DNA of 64,000 bases from Ochotona curzoniae (GCF_017591425.1 NW_024466459.1:4712001-4776000), one strand, 5' to 3'. Numbered from the stretch's first letter, positions 43,291-55,763 are shown. The notes: generated by a model not told the origin, from the letters alone. Numbers and translations are program-made.

Positions 43291-44167
43291 CCCATGACGT
43301 TAAATACATGGTTGGAGATAGAAAGCATAAACAGATTCCATAGCAATTTAGCTAAGTTTTGGCATATTGGGAACATGAGAGATAACAAACAGGGATTGAC
43401 TTGCGTCTAGCTGTATAGGTTCCTTGTGACCTGTCCCTTTAAGTGTCTGCAGACCACAGAGAGTACTGTGTGTGACTCATTTTGACTCTTAAGGTTGAAT
43501 TCCAGGTACAACCCGCCCATTGGCTGAAGGAAGCTGATTACAGTTGGTGTGCTGATAACCACTGTTCTGTATCTGTAGGAAGTTTACCTTAAATCATCAG
43601 TATCGAATAATGATTCCACTTTCTGTCTTGTAGGTTGTATTATTTAGGAACTAAGCAAACTCACACTTTGTGTGTTACCTTGCCTGTCTAACCTGAATTC
43701 TTTTTTTATAAGAGCAATAAAAACATGGCCAATGTGGCAGTGTCTGTAAGACCAAAATAGTGTTCTTTTGAGTTTTGCGATTTCCTTTCTTCCTGGTCAT
43801 TTCTATGTAAATATAACAAGTGCAGTTTCCTTGAAAATGATGAATGAATTCATGTTTATGCTGTTTCCCTGCTATACTGGACAATGGTAGAGGAAGCCAG
43901 ACTTGTGTGTTGTTTTGTTGTTATTGTTGTTGTTTTGTTTTTTTCCATGGTGGTGGGTATAGGAGTGAGTAGCAATGGATTTTCATTTAAACCGACGGAG
44001 TTTTTCTGAGGTTTCTCTGTATCCCAGGCAGATCAACCAGAGCTGTACTTCAGTTGTCTCCAATGAGCTCGTGCTGAAGCCTCGACTTATCTGTTGCCTT
44101 TATTTGTTTCCCCTGCTCCAGTGGCATTTGGGATGGGATGGGATGAGTTACAGATAAGAGTGAGATT
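43291..44167 (+). other. intronic DNA, nothing recognised
   Basis: Unique sequence with a TTG/TTTTG-rich low-complexity run at 43,906-43,944. Confidence 0.45.
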
Positions 44168-44404
44168 GGGGTAGGCATTTGGGACAGCAGTTAAGATTCC
44201 CCCAGTCTACAATGGTGTATCCAGGCTCAGGTCCCAAGGCTATTTCTGATTCCAACTTTGTTAACATGCACATTAAGAAGTCACAGTTTCAAGTGCTTGG
44301 GGGCCCTGCCACTCACATGATTGAGTCATTGGCTCTTGGCCTCAGGTGATCCTAGCCATAGCTCTTGCATGGAATTTGAATGTCAACTGAAAAAAAAAAA
44401 AAAA
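44168..44404 (+). mobile_element. older CSINE, truncated
   Basis: 'ggggtaggcatttgggacag' + 'cagttaaga' head, 'gtgcttgggggccctgccac' + 'tcacatg'; ends in 15 A after a shortened 3' part. Followed six bases later by another SINE. Confidence 0.75.
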
Positions 44405-44410
44405 GGAGTG

Positions 44411-44717
44411 AGGCACCCTAGCGTGATGGCTCATTGGTTAAATCCTCATGTTGCATGTGCTGGCATCCCATATGGGTACTGGTTCATGTCCTGGCTGCTC
44501 CAGTTCTCATTCAGTTCCATGCTTGTGGTCTGGGAAAACAGTAGAGAATGGCCAAAAGCCTTAGGACCCTGAACTGGTGTGGGAGACCCAGAGCAATCTT
44601 CCTAGCTTCTGGCTTCAGATTGGCTCAGCTCTGGCTGTTGCAGCCTCTGGTGAGTGAATCAGTGGATGGAAGATCTTTCTCTTTGTCTCTATTTATTCTG
44701 TTAAATCCGCCTTTAAA
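44411..44717 (+). mobile_element. CSINE, full length
   Basis: 'ggcaccctagcgtgatggct' head, 'catcccatatgggtactggt', 'gtggtctgggaaaacagtag' and 'cagtggatggaagatctttc'. Probably inserted into the A-tail of the preceding copy. Confidence 0.92.
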
Positions 44718-45244
44718 AGTGAACTAGCAGTTGAAATATTGCTGTCTTTTTAAATGTTTCAGTATTTTTAAATAAACCAAGTAAACAGTTATACACTTAA
44801 AAAAAAAAGAAGGCTAGAATCTGAACAGCCAGTGAGACTGATAGGCTTAAAAAATTAATAATTCTGCAGACATGGCCTTTCCGTGAAAATTTAAAACCTT
44901 GCAAAGTAGTCTCAGCATTTTCTTCACCCCTTGCTGCACCCACACCAGTGTGCCATTCTGAAAAAAAAAAATCTTAATGACTCAAAGTATAATTAGAGGA
45001 AGAAGTTGCATGAAAGGGTTTCTACAGACCAATTCACCAAATGCATTTTTAATCAACTGTTTTGTTTAAGACGTTGTGCCAGGAGGAAACAGATGCGTTT
45101 GACTCCTCTCTCCGATTTGGTAGCTATGAGATCTTAGAAAATCTTCATCTCCAGCTTCTGTTTTCTTCCCTTCGGAGTGGAGGAACTAGCACTCATTCAT
45201 GGAGTTGTTCTGTTGATTCAGCAAGGTCATGCATGACCAGTGTT
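44718..45244 (+). other. intronic DNA, nothing recognised
   Basis: Unique AT-rich sequence; A runs at 44,799-44,808 and 44,961-44,970. Confidence 0.45.
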
Positions 45245-45400
45245 TGATATTCATTTATTCAACAAATACTAGGTGTGCTTCAGTGTTTGAGGCACTATGT
45301 GGTGGTAGTCCATGGATAAACAGACAGTTGCTTATCTCTGTCTTTCTCTCAAGTCATTGAGGAGCTTACAGTCCACTAGGAGGAAGGAAGAGCACAGAAG
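45245..45400 (-). mobile_element. L2 LINE 3' end
   Basis: 'tattcatttattcaacaaat' + 'actaggtgtgcttcagtg' and 'gaggagcttacagtccacta' + 'ggagg' are the reverse complement of L2. Confidence 0.7.
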
Positions 45401-46054
45401 TGTGTAGAGAATCAACGAGACTCCAAGGAAAGGCGCTGGGATGTGAGTCCTGATCCGGAAAGTGCTGACCACTGGCCTCGAGCCATCAGTGTGCGACTGG
45501 GCCCTCAGCAGAAGGGAGGTTTGGAAAAAGACTATCCAGTGGCAACAAAAGAAACTTCCAGTATTCAGAGTCGGTTAATAATGTTACAACAGTTTCTTAG
45601 AAGAATGAAAGAGAAACTACCCCAGCAAAATAGCTGGACCTTAAATGAAGACCTTATTTGTGTTTTCTAAGAAATTCCTGTTCTTACTAAGATAAATGCT
45701 CTGTTACAGCTTCCCGTCACAGGCAATTGGGATCTATCAGCTGGTAAACTTTTAGGTGTTTTTTGCATCACGGAAACTCCAGAAACTCTAGAGGTTAATA
45801 GTTAAACAAGTTTATCATATCAACCAGGTTTATAGACACACTGTAATTATATAAGCAAGCTGTTGGTTCAATAATCAACGTTTAGCTAGGTCAGAGAATA
45901 TTTTCCAGAGCATGGCCACAGCTGTAATTTTCATTTTTTATAACTTGCTAACATGCCAACCTGCCTTTGCCTTTTCTTAGTGTTTTTTTTCTCTCTTCTA
46001 GAAATATCTGACGTCAGTTTCAGAAGAGGAAAACTGTACAATATGAACTCCCCT
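45401..46054 (+). other. intronic DNA, nothing recognised
   Basis: A 75-codon frame at 45,443-45,670 has no recognisable product and overlaps the decayed edge of L2. Confidence 0.4.
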
Positions 46055-46181
46055 TTTACCTAGCTCAGGAATGGAGCTCTGGAAGGTTCTTTGTGTTGCC
46101 AAACTCACTTTCTTAAGAATATGGTTGGATATCAGTGAGGGAATTCATATTTGCTTCTGGAATTTTAATTTCAGAAAAATG
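46055..46181 (+). repeat. direct repeat copy 1 (unidentified)
   Basis: Shares a word order with 46,826-46,950: 'gctca-gaat', 'aaggttctttgt', 'ccaaactca', 'ttaatttcagaaa'. Roughly 120 bp, diverged. Confidence 0.55.
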
Positions 46182-46534
46182 CAGTGAAAGATGCATTGCT
46201 AATTAATGGATGGATTTTTCCTTGTATTATCCTGGGTTCAAAGCCAGAGGGACCCTGTGTGTAAGGAGGTAGTCCAAGCTGTGCAAGCCACCGAGCCATT
46301 CTGCTCCTGAATGAACTGATAAAGTTGGAAAGCAATGCAGGTTTGGTTCTGAAAGTGGCTGAAAAATACAATTTAAAATTTTTATTGTATTAGGGTAAGA
46401 TTAACTTCTTTCATCACAAATTTTAATCTTTCTCATTAGGTGAGCTAACGTCAAGACAACAAGTTGGGTGTTTGGGGAATGGGAAGTGGAGGACTTGGAT
46501 GGGTTTAAATAGCATTCTTGACCAACTAAATATA

Positions 46535-46612
46535 TTACATGCATCCCAACACTGTTCTAGATAATACAAACATGAACAGGATCCCTTTTCTGCCCTCCAG
46601 AAGCACGCAGTG
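46535..46612 (-). mobile_element. L2 fragment (weak)
   Basis: 'aacactgttctagataatac' and 'ctgccctccagaagc' resemble the reverse complement of L2 3' sequence. Confidence 0.45.
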
Positions 46613-46614
46613 AG

Positions 46615-46760
46615 GTGTATCTGTGTGCTAGGATTGCTGTAACAGAGTAAGACGGATTGTGCGATTTCAGTAGCAGGAATTAATGTCTTCTAGTCTGGAG
46701 GTGGGAAGTCCAAGATAAAGAAGATGTTAGGGTTGGCTCCTCTGAGGACTCTGAAGAACA
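46615..46760 (-). mobile_element. MLT1-type LTR fragment
   Basis: 'gtgtgctaggattgctgtaa' + 'cagagtaagac', 'gcaggaattaatgtcttcta' + 'gtctggaggtgggaagtcca' + 'agat' match the reverse complement of the MLT1 3' end. Confidence 0.65.
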
Positions 46761-46825
46761 ACGTGTTTCCTTTTTCTCCTCCTCTATCTGCTGGCTTGAT
46801 TCTCTTCAGTGCACTCTGGAGTTCT

Positions 46826-46950
46826 CATTTATTCAGCTCAAGAATAGAATTCTACAAGGTTCTTTGTTTTACCAAACTCAAATTCCCAAGTTTGGCATTG
46901 GGTAATGGCAAAGAAATGATCATTTTTCTTCATTTTTTAATTTCAGAAAT
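46826..46950 (+). repeat. direct repeat copy 2 (unidentified)
   Basis: Second copy of the 46,055-46,181 segment, same strand, about 770 bp downstream. It directly follows the MLT1-like fragment, so it may be the continuation of an LTR family. Confidence 0.55.
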
Positions 46951-47902
46951 GTATACTTGGTGTTCCTTCCCTTCTAGACATGTCCCCTGCATCTTGACCG
47001 TTAGGTTCACCCAGCATCTCCAGGCCTGTGTCCGACTTTCCCCTTTGCATAACGAAGCTGGATATTGAGGCTGGGAGCCCATCCTACTCCAGCATGGCGT
47101 CATCTTAATTCATTATATATGCCACGACTGTCTTTTCAAGGAAGAACCACATTTTGAGGTGTTGGTGGTTAGGACTTCAACGTTTTAATTTGGAGGAGAG
47201 ACATTGTTTGACTCAGTGATGAAGCCAAATTGCTTGTGAGGTTTGGAACCAGAGGCAGTGAAGATGCTGAAGAAGGTGAACTGCATGTCAACCTGGGAAG
47301 TGAGGGAAGCCTGTGGGTAGAGGGAGGACGTGCAGATAGTACACACACTGGAAATGTGCTACTCAGGGGGGAAAAGAAAGTAAAGCAGGAGACGTGGCAT
47401 CTTGTCCTGGAGCAGATGACCTGCTTTTCCTCTTGATTCCCTCTCATTAATGAGTGACTAGATGTTTCAAAACTGAGAGGTATTAAATTAGAAAATGTAC
47501 ACATGCATACATATGAGCCACAAAGCTTCATGAACATTGAGTGGTATGGAAACTATAACTCAGGCTCAGTGGTTGTCCATGTAGAGATTTTGTTGTATAG
47601 CAATGGAGACAGGCTTAGTGGTTGGGGGAGGCAGCATTCTTTATTTGTAACAAGTGATTCTAGGGCCAATGGGACAAGACTTATCAGGGAATGAAGGGAA
47701 GAACCACGGATCTGTTGCCAGGCTCACTTCTTTTTAGGAAAAGCCTGTAAGTGGTAAAAATTGTAACATCAAGTCCCACCTTATTTAACAAAAGTAGTTT
47801 ATAATTATTCTTCATATATCTTAAAAGCAGGACTCAGCTTTATTTTCTTGATGAGATCTGGGTCTGTTCAGTGTTAAATGATGCTTAAAAATATGAGCAG
47901 TC
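46951..47902 (+). other. intronic DNA, nothing recognised
   Basis: Unique sequence with a 122-codon minus-strand frame (47,169-47,537) rich in Ser/Leu; no recognisable product. Confidence 0.45.
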
Positions 47903-48236
47903 GGGTCCGGCATGGTGGTCTACTGGCTAAAGTCCTCGCCTTGAATGCACCGGGATCCCAGACAGGCGCCAGATCTAATCCCAGCAGCGCTGCTTACCAT
48001 CCAGCTCCCCGCTTGTGGCCTGGGAAAGCAGTTGAGGATTGCCCAAAGTCTTGGAACTCTGCATACGTGTGGGAGACCTGGAGGAGGTTCCAAGCTCCTT
48101 GCTTCGAATCAGTACAGTTCTGGCCATTGCGGCCACTTGTGGAGTGAGTCATTGATCGGCAGATCTTCTTTTCTGTCTCTCCTCCTCTCTGTGTATTTGA
48201 CTTTGCAATAACAATAAATAAAAATCTTTTAAAAAG
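47903..48236 (+). mobile_element. CSINE, full length, close to consensus
   Basis: 'gggtccggcatggtggtcta', 'accgggatcccagacaggcg', 'ggtggagtg'-type middle and 'gcaataacaataaataaaaa' tail; retains several CpGs, so it looks recent, though no clear flanking duplication is seen. Confidence 0.95.
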
Positions 48237-49181
48237 AAATACCAGAAGTCACTTCAGTAAGAGGGGACAGTATGGAGAGCCATTGTTGGGGTAAGATTAG
48301 TGGGAGGGAATTTTTCCGGCTTAGAACAGGTGTCACACTGTCATGACAAGGTGTTGATGGTGGCAGTTTTGGGGTCAAATGAGAAACTCAGAGAAAGTCC
48401 CAGGAAGGGGAGGCAGATCCCTTAAAGATGGGGCGGGGGGCATGATCTTGGCACAAATGCTCCAAACAGTTAAAGAACAAGTGGGCAGCAGAAGCTGGGC
48501 TGAAAGTCAAGAATCTGACTTGTCAAGATGGAGGAGAGGAAGAGAATAAGCAGATGGGTCAGTTGGAAAGAAGGGCTCAGAGAGCGAAGGGTCCAAGAAG
48601 AAACTGAACAGCAGAATCCAGGCCATCCAATAAGTTTCTGTTCCATGTTAGCCGTGCCTGTGCGCAGTGACTGCTCACCTCACTTACTGAAATCTTAGAA
48701 GCAATTTTTGCTCATCAGGCTATTGTGTGTGCATAAGCATTCGTAGAAAAGGTAGGGTACAGAGTACTCACAAACAAACAAACAAAAAACAAAGACAGAA
48801 AATAGTTTAAAACGAGCTCATACTTCCATTCCATTCTGAGTACCTGCTCATGGCTCTCTAAGTGGAAGATGGAGTTGTGCTTAAAGCTGTGATGTCAGGC
48901 CACTAGGTTTATGACAGAAAACAACTACCAGTTTTTCTCTCAGGCCAGGAAGTGCAAGTGTAATGTGAAAAAGGAGCCCAGGATCTGAGACATCTAAGTG
49001 CCAGGCCAAACTGCAGAAGTAATGCAGGTGCTAGAGGAAGGGCTATGCAGCTGTTTCAATGTGATAATGTGTCATTGGGATGTGGAAGGATTGAGTCTTT
49101 GGGGTAGCATTTAACTAGTATCAAGAATCTGCACAAATTTCATAGTGTTTGATCCATATTTCTACTGGCTCTGCCATTTTC
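48237..49181 (+). other. intronic DNA, nothing recognised
   Basis: Purine-rich unique sequence (48,370-48,610), an (ACAA)n-like run at 48,771-48,790. The purine-rich part resembles decayed L2 but is too diverged to place. Confidence 0.4.
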
Positions 49182-49345
49182 TAAAAGATTTATATATGTT
49201 ATTTGAAAGATAGATTTACAGAGAAGGAGAGACACAGAGAAAATAATCTTCCCCCTGCTGGTTCACTCCCCAAATGGCCGCAATGGCTGCAGCTGAGTGG
49301 ATCCAAAACCAAGAACCAGGAGCTGCTTCTGCATTTCCCACGTGA
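49182..49345 (-). mobile_element. older CSINE, reverse, 5' half missing
   Basis: 'aaaagatttatatatgttat' + 'ttgaaagatagatttacaga', 'ttcactccccaaatggccgc' + 'aatggctgcagctgag' and 'ttctgcatttcccacgtg'; stops mid-element. Confidence 0.8.
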
Positions 49346-50332
49346 AACCCCAAGAAATGGATCTTTTTATGTCCCCCTCATGGAGAAAATTAGAACTCAG
49401 GTCAGTAACACTTCCCAGATTACACACTTAGTCGTGGCAAAGCCAGGGATTTGACTGAAATTAATATTTATTATATCAGAGCCATATCAAAATCAAAATA
49501 GTGGAAAGTCAAAATACCCCTATTCAATAATTGAAAGGAAATTGTTTAGGTTATCAGATATCCAGCTGATGTAACTGATGGTGAAGACAGGAGAGTAACG
49601 GGAATGAAAAGATACTCGTGGCCCAGGAAGCATGGGTATGAACACATCAGCAGTGTGATTTAAGTCAGTTCATGCACGATTGTTGTTTTACTGCAAGTAA
49701 GGCCGTCTTCAGAGGAGCACAGCTGGGCATGGTCGGAGCTAAGTAATGCATTCTCGAACTTTCTCATGCTTTCCACTGGCCCTGCTGTAAACCCCTCACT
49801 ACACGTTCCTCTGAGCGCCTTCTCAGTTCACCACTTTCCTCTGTAGACCAGGCTTTTTTTTTTTAAAGTGGCCACCAGATGCATGGTGTAGAGGAACTCA
49901 CTGATTCTTTGTCCTTTGGACTTTGTAGTTTCGGCACAGTTTTTTTTTTCAGTATTGCTTTTTAAATTTATGACTATTGATCATTATTATTTACCATTTT
50001 TTGACTACTTATAATCTCCATAGTGAGATCAAAGTCGCTCCTTCTATACAAAAAGACAACAAAAGGGAGAAAATGTAATGCTGAGTGGCTGCTGGAGTTT
50101 CAAGATTTAAACACCCATGCTTGTGCGTGTGAGGGCCTGTGCTGCCCTGTGCATGCAGAGGTTCAATAGGCTCAGCTTCTCTGACTTGGGGCTGCAGGTG
50201 GACAGAATCAGCAGCCTCGAAGGCAATGTATTTCAAGAGAGATGAAAGCATGAGCTGTGGTGGTTACGGTTCAATGATGCTTTGGCAGTGTTCTGACCTG
50301 TGGTGCTTTGAATCATTATTTTATGTGTATTT
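49346..50332 (+). other. intronic DNA, nothing recognised
   Basis: Unique sequence with T runs at 49,855-49,864 and 49,941-49,950. Confidence 0.45.
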
Positions 50333-50630
50333 AAAAATTTATTTATTTGGAAGGCAGCATGACAAGGAGAGGCAGAGATGGATAGATATCTTTCACCTGC
50401 TGGTTCACTCTTCAAGCACTTGTCCAACCAGGGTTATCCCAGGCTGACACTAGGAGTAGAGATGTGAGTGTTAGAAACACAAGTGGCTGGGCCATATTTG
50501 CTGCCTCCAAGCTACGTTATCACCAGGCAGCTGGTTTGGAAGCATGGAACATCCGGTACTGAAGCCATCTCTCGGATATGGGATGCTGGGATCGCAAGCT
50601 CTGGCTTGAGTTGTTGTGTCACAGTTTCTG
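50333..50630 (-). mobile_element. older CSINE, reverse, diverged
   Basis: 'aaaatttatttatttggaag' + 'gcagcatgacaaggagaggc', 'tttcacctgctggttcactc', 'tctcggatatgggatgctgg' + 'gatcgcaagctctgg'. Middle rearranged. Confidence 0.65.
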
Positions 50631-51374
50631 CCCACGTCATCATTTCAGTAAAACTTCATTATGAAGTTGCTTACTGTTGACAATAAGAACATTTTATTAG
50701 TAAAGAAGAAACCTCTTGTATTTGCTTGTACTTTCTGTGAGTGGAAGAGGCTCAGACCGTACACACTTTCATTTCTTCTGTTGCCAGTTGCCTTTCTCAG
50801 GAGGCTCCTGGAACAGAAAAAGGAGAAGTAATACCATCTGGTCAACAAACTGAGGGTGATTCTCTTGCACAGAAAAAGGCAAACTTGTATTCTTTAATGA
50901 CTAAGTGATGAATGTAACATGAATTATCCAGCGACATGACAGTTGTCCAAGTAAACGTTGTACAGAATTTGGGAAACAGATTTGCAGCTAAATGTAAATA
51001 GGACTGCAGAATGACAATGCTTCCGGTGGGGAAAACCTCACAGCAGCTGGTTCTATAGATGGAGCACCATTATCAAGAAAGATGAAACCATAGAAGGGCC
51101 AAGATCGTGTTTAGCCAAGCACAGATGAAAAATCTGAAATCCTAGAATGGGGGTTGTTTTAGCACCTCAGGAGCGAAGTCAACCTTTGGTCCTCTGGGTA
51201 GTCTTACAGACTTCCTGTAAGCACGGAAACTAATCCCTGAGGCTTTATTTCAGAAGCAGCAACAGGCATGGCAGAAATGAGGACTTTTGTTTATTTAATT
51301 GATTAAGTGATTCAATGAGGCCATTCACTCTTTGATGTAGTCATTCATCCATTTGTTCATTTTCTGGACTTTAA
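50631..51374 (+). other. intronic DNA, nothing recognised
   Basis: Unique sequence; 50,640-50,840 has a complex, non-repetitive composition but no coding potential. Confidence 0.4.
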
Positions 51375-51600
51375 AGGGATAGTGTTATTTTGTATCAGGG
51401 GCAGGGAGACAGAAGCACACACATGCACACATACATGAATACACACATATGTGCACATGTGGGGTGAGAGGGTGTGCACGCCACTTCCTGATCCACTTCC
51501 TAAATGCTTACAATGACCAGAGCTGAGCTGGACCGGGCAATGGAGCCAGGTACTCCACTGTGGGTACTCCAGGACAGGAGAAGCACATCCCGACTGGAGG
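51375..51600 (-). mobile_element. degenerate older CSINE, reverse, with internal (AC)n
   Basis: 'cttcctaaatgcttacaatg' + 'accagagctgagctgga' matches the reverse-complement SINE middle; an ACACATGC-type run (51,415-51,460) has expanded near its A-tail side. Confidence 0.5.
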
Positions 51601-54019
51601 CATACCCGCTCAGCCAAGGATTGCCTCAGTCCCTGCGGTTTTATTAACTGCTTCTCTGTGTGGCTATGGCTGAGCACTGGGGAACGCATACATCATTCTG
51701 CTGGGAACAGACACTTCTGCCGGTATTTGTGGTTTAGTGACAGCTCAAAGGGCAACTACTTAATTGAGATGATCTTCAAATGGGAGGACTGCAGGTTGGT
51801 AGTAGGTCGTCCAAACAGACTCAGCTTTGGTTTATGGAGCAGGAAATCCTCTATCTCCTTGTGTTAGGAATGTAAGGGCCATCTAGCAGAGCGGTGAAGA
51901 GATGACGTCGCAGGCATGGGCAGGTGCCAGGAAAGGAAATCCTTGCATTTCAGGGCACATTCATTACCTGACTCAAATACAGTATAAAATACTAGGAGGA
52001 AAAAAAATTTTTTTTACAGCAGATAGATTAGCATGGTTTTTATATTTTAGACTCAATTCTTCATCCATATCCCTTAGCAACAAGTTTTTATTAATATTCT
52101 GAGCTTGACAAGGGATGGAATTTGAAGCCAAATTGGCCTAGAGCTTTTTTTTTTTTAAACAATTCTCTGGCTAACTATATTTAAAAAAAAAAGAAAAAAA
52201 TTATGCTTGTGTTGGTAGGAAAGGGGCTCGTTGGTATTGAACACAGTTTTCTTTAACTACCTCTTGATGACTCAGCCTGTAATGACATTTTGTTGGCGTT
52301 TTACCAACTTGCACTTGCCTCTGTTTAACAGGGCATGACTTCAGGTCTGACGATACAGTTTTCATCCACTTGGGCATGTCTCTCTCCCTGCTTTTTTGTT
52401 TTTTAGCTAGCTAACTCCACTATCCCGCCTGCCAAGGACCGGGGAGCTTGCTGGCTCTTCCCATTCGTCTATGAGGTCATGCTAGTACTGTTCACATTTG
52501 AGTGCCTGCCATGCTGGAGGTTTTCCAGAGGCAAAAACAGCCTCTGTCGCAGAGCTCGAGCCCTTCTGCACCTCTGCAAGTCTGTCCTCTTGTCTGCAAG
52601 GGGGGAGCACTCCAGGGTTTGACAGAGCCTTGCCGAAGTGTGGAGGGAGCATTTGGCTGAAATGGAAATGTAAAAAAAAAAAAAACTCCAAAGATGTGTT
52701 TTTTCTTTTCAAATTTCATAAACACTTAATATTTTTGTGTGGTGTTTTGCATTTTTTTAAAATATGACTTTTGGAAGTCTGTATCTACAGTCTTGCCCAG
52801 TTCTTAGCAACAAACTTAGCAACAAATCAGAGAGAAAAAAATTAGTTATATTGGGTTTTTAACTGGAACTGTGGTTTCTTCCATATCATGTAACCTCCTT
52901 AGGCCTCAGTTCCCCCTTCTATTGTTTTAAAGAAATGTTTGATCTGCAGGGAAAGATGCTTTAGGGCTAAGACCTGTGATACTACAGAGGCACAGTGCAA
53001 ATGCATAAGCCAAAATTCAGAAGTGTGGTAATGGCTGAAATATGTCACACATTTCACCTTTCTTCCACCTGATCGCAAAGACATCATCCATGCTTTTCTA
53101 GTTTTTGGAAGAAATGGAAAGAGATGATTTACTATCACACTCTGAGAGTAACCTTGATTTACTTGTTTTTCAAAAGCCTTCCCACCTTTACACTTTGCTG
53201 AGAATTAAGGATGAACAATAGTTAGAAGAATGTCCTTTGTGCAACAGTTTCCCGTGCAAGACAGGAAGTCTTGAGAAGGATTGCCTCACTTTTATGAGTT
53301 GGTTTAGATTTGATGTTTCTCAAAGTTAAAAAGAAAAAATCTAAAATATATTTCAATTATTTGGAATGCGTTTACAAGGATAAATAGATTTGCTGCCAAC
53401 AACATTAGGTTGTTAGACTGCAAACAACACTTTAAAAGAAGTGAACAGCTGTCACACTCTGTCCTCAGTGGAGATTCAGTTTTGGAAAGATTACAAGTTT
53501 GCAAATTAACAGTTCTCATCTAAATTCCATTCTTTTTCCTGGAGCTTCTGCTCTCCTAACCCCACCCCTGGCAAGAGCTCAGCCCTTTGATTCTGTTGGT
53601 TCAAAGAATTGTACTTCCTTTTTCTCATACCTGGGTATGATAATTGCTGGGCGGAGCTGCAAGGGAAATCAATGAGTAAATGCTATATTTTTTATTTTGT
53701 GAATGTGATTTTTTGGTAAACATTCAGCATATATATTTTTAAAATGGGTGAATGGGTTTTTCCGCTGGTTATTTTGCACATTGGAATGAATTTTAAGAAA
53801 CATTTGTAAATTTTAATTGTAATTTTGTCTGTGGAGCCAGGCTCAGTACCTGGCATGCAGTAGGAAGAATTGAATTACTTTCATCCATGTCCAGGGTTAG
53901 CCTTATGCAAACTTGTAAAATAAATGAAGGATGTCTTTTTGGTAAATTCAGTCTCCTTTTCCAGTTTCTTGTTTCACTTTTCATAGGAGAACATCTTTCC
54001 CCATTTGCCAAATCCCCAT
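51601..54019 (+). other. intronic DNA, mostly unique
   Basis: No gene. Low-complexity A/T runs at 52,002-52,016, 52,147-52,158, 52,182-52,200 and 52,672-52,685. A small L2-like word order ('cagtacctggcatgcagtag') occurs at 53,848-53,867. Confidence 0.45.
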
Positions 54020-54425
54020 AAGGTCTCTTTGTATATCGTGGTGGGATACAATATGAAGTCCACCATTTTCATCATTTTGTAAAGTATTCAATTCAGGGGC
54101 TTTTAGTGTATTCACAAGGTTGTACAACCCCTACCATGTCTAGTTACAAAGCGTTTTCCTCACCTCAGAAAGAAACCCTATACTTGTCAAGAAGAGATTT
54201 CTCTTTCCTCTACTTTATTCCCTGGAAACCACTTAACCTACATTCTGCCTTTAAAATTTTGCTTATTTTGCATATTACCTGTACATGGATTTATACAATA
54301 ATTGCCTTTTGCTTCTGCCTTCTTGTGTGTAGTAACATGTTCTCCAGTTTCAGCCATTTCATAACCAGTGACATTGCTTCATGCTGTATAGCCAAATGAT
54401 CTTCCTTTGCATTGATCTGTCCTAT
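54020..54425 (+). mobile_element. L1M 3' UTR fragment
   Basis: 'caattcaggggcttttagtg' + 'tattcacaaggttgtacaac', 'ctcacctcagaaagaaaccc', 'ctggaaaccacttaacctac', 'cagccatttcataacca' and 'atgctgtatagcc' follow the L1M 3' UTR order. Confidence 0.85.
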
Positions 54426-55180
54426 TTTTCCTCAGTATGTTTTCTCTCAAAATTTAGAATCTAGATGACTACTGAGAAATGAAATAGTAAAAGCATATTT
54501 AAGTGTAGTTCATATAATTAATTTGAGAACTCATTCAGGACAACTTGTGCTATTTGGAGAAAGAGAAATAGCTTAAAAGAAAGAAATACAGGAACGGGAA
54601 AAATTTTCTAAGGACATAGACGATTTTCTTAGAGCCACTGGATTATATATTAATGAACTGCTGCTTTCTTGAAAAGCTGGATCTGTAACAGTTGAAGGAC
54701 TGAACCGAGCAGATGGACACAGAGGTTTGATCCTGCTTTACTTGTTCGTTAACTGTGTTGCTCGGCTCCAGGGTTGCATTTTGTCCTTTTGGTTGCTTTG
54801 AGTTTGGCTTTGTATCAAGCCCTTTGCAAAACCTATTTGCAAGTGATGTCTCATTTAATTCTCCTGCAAATCGAATATGACTGCTATTTTGTAAATGAAG
54901 AATCCGTGAATGAGAAGGTGCAGAAGTCTGCATACTCTGGTTGAAGTTTCACTTTTAGTGTTTTGTGAGGGAGAGGCTCAGCTCGTGTCTATCTTTAGCC
55001 TCAGCTCATAACCACTATATGGTAGATGTTGGCAATCTATGGCTCTGAGTGTGTATGCTTTTTTTTCTTTAAGCCCACAAACTGAAATGGTTGATGCATT
55101 TTTAAGTGCTGTTCTTTCAAAAAAGCAAAAGAAGGCTATTTCGTGACATGTGAAAATTATATGGAGTTCACATTTCAGCT
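54426..55180 (+). other. intronic DNA, nothing recognised
   Basis: Unique sequence; a 96-codon minus-strand frame at 54,643-54,933 has no recognisable product. Confidence 0.45.
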
Positions 55181-55338
55181 TCTATAAATAAAGTTTTATT
55201 GGAATGCAGCCATGCTCATTTGCTATGTATCATCTCTGTGCTGTGGAGACAGAGTTGAGCTATTGGAAGAGAAGTTGTATGGTTGACAAAAACCCTAAAT
55301 ATTTACTGCCTGTCCCTTTATAGAGTAGACTTGCTGAA
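55181..55338 (-). mobile_element. hAT-Charlie-type non-autonomous element, inverted copy
   Basis: 'ataaataaagttttattgga' + 'atgcagccatgctcatttgc', 'agacagagttgagctattgg' and 'aatatttactgcctgtccct' + 'ttatagagtag' match the family seen at 26,045-26,197 in the opposite orientation. Confidence 0.75.
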
Positions 55339-55609
55339 TGGGCATCCATAAAATGGAGGCAGAGAAAGAAATTACTTCTCAGGTCTCGTTCAACTTTAGT
55401 GTCGTGAGAATCATAGAGAAGTGTCTTAGATCTTAGGAGGTTCCTATGAGGTGTGTCCTTCCCGACCTAGCAAGTCTGAGGCCGTCTAACACAGACTCGG
55501 TACTTCCTAGCCCAGTGGACCTTACTATCCTGGTCTCCCTTCTTCTGCATCTATATTGTCATTGGTTCCTCTGCTCTGGTTGATAGCATATTACCACTTA
55601 TTGGATTTT

Positions 55610-55763
55610 TTTGAAGATTTATTTTATTTTTATTACAAAGTCAGATATACAGAGAGGAGGAGGAGAGATAGAGAGGAAGTGGAGCTGCTGGGATTAGAAC
55701 CGGCAACCATATGGGATCCTGGCGCGTTCAAGGCGAGAACCCTAGCCACTAAGATGTTACATG
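55610..55763 (-). mobile_element. CSINE, reverse, with about 170-bp internal deletion
   Basis: Tail side 'gaagatttattttattttta' + 'ttacaaagtcagatatacag' is joined at 'agaggaag|tggagctgctgg' to head side 'gattagaaccggcaaccata' and 'gcgcgttcaaggcgagaacc'. The junction lies at a GGAAG word found at both ends of the lost segment in intact copies. Confidence 0.92.
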
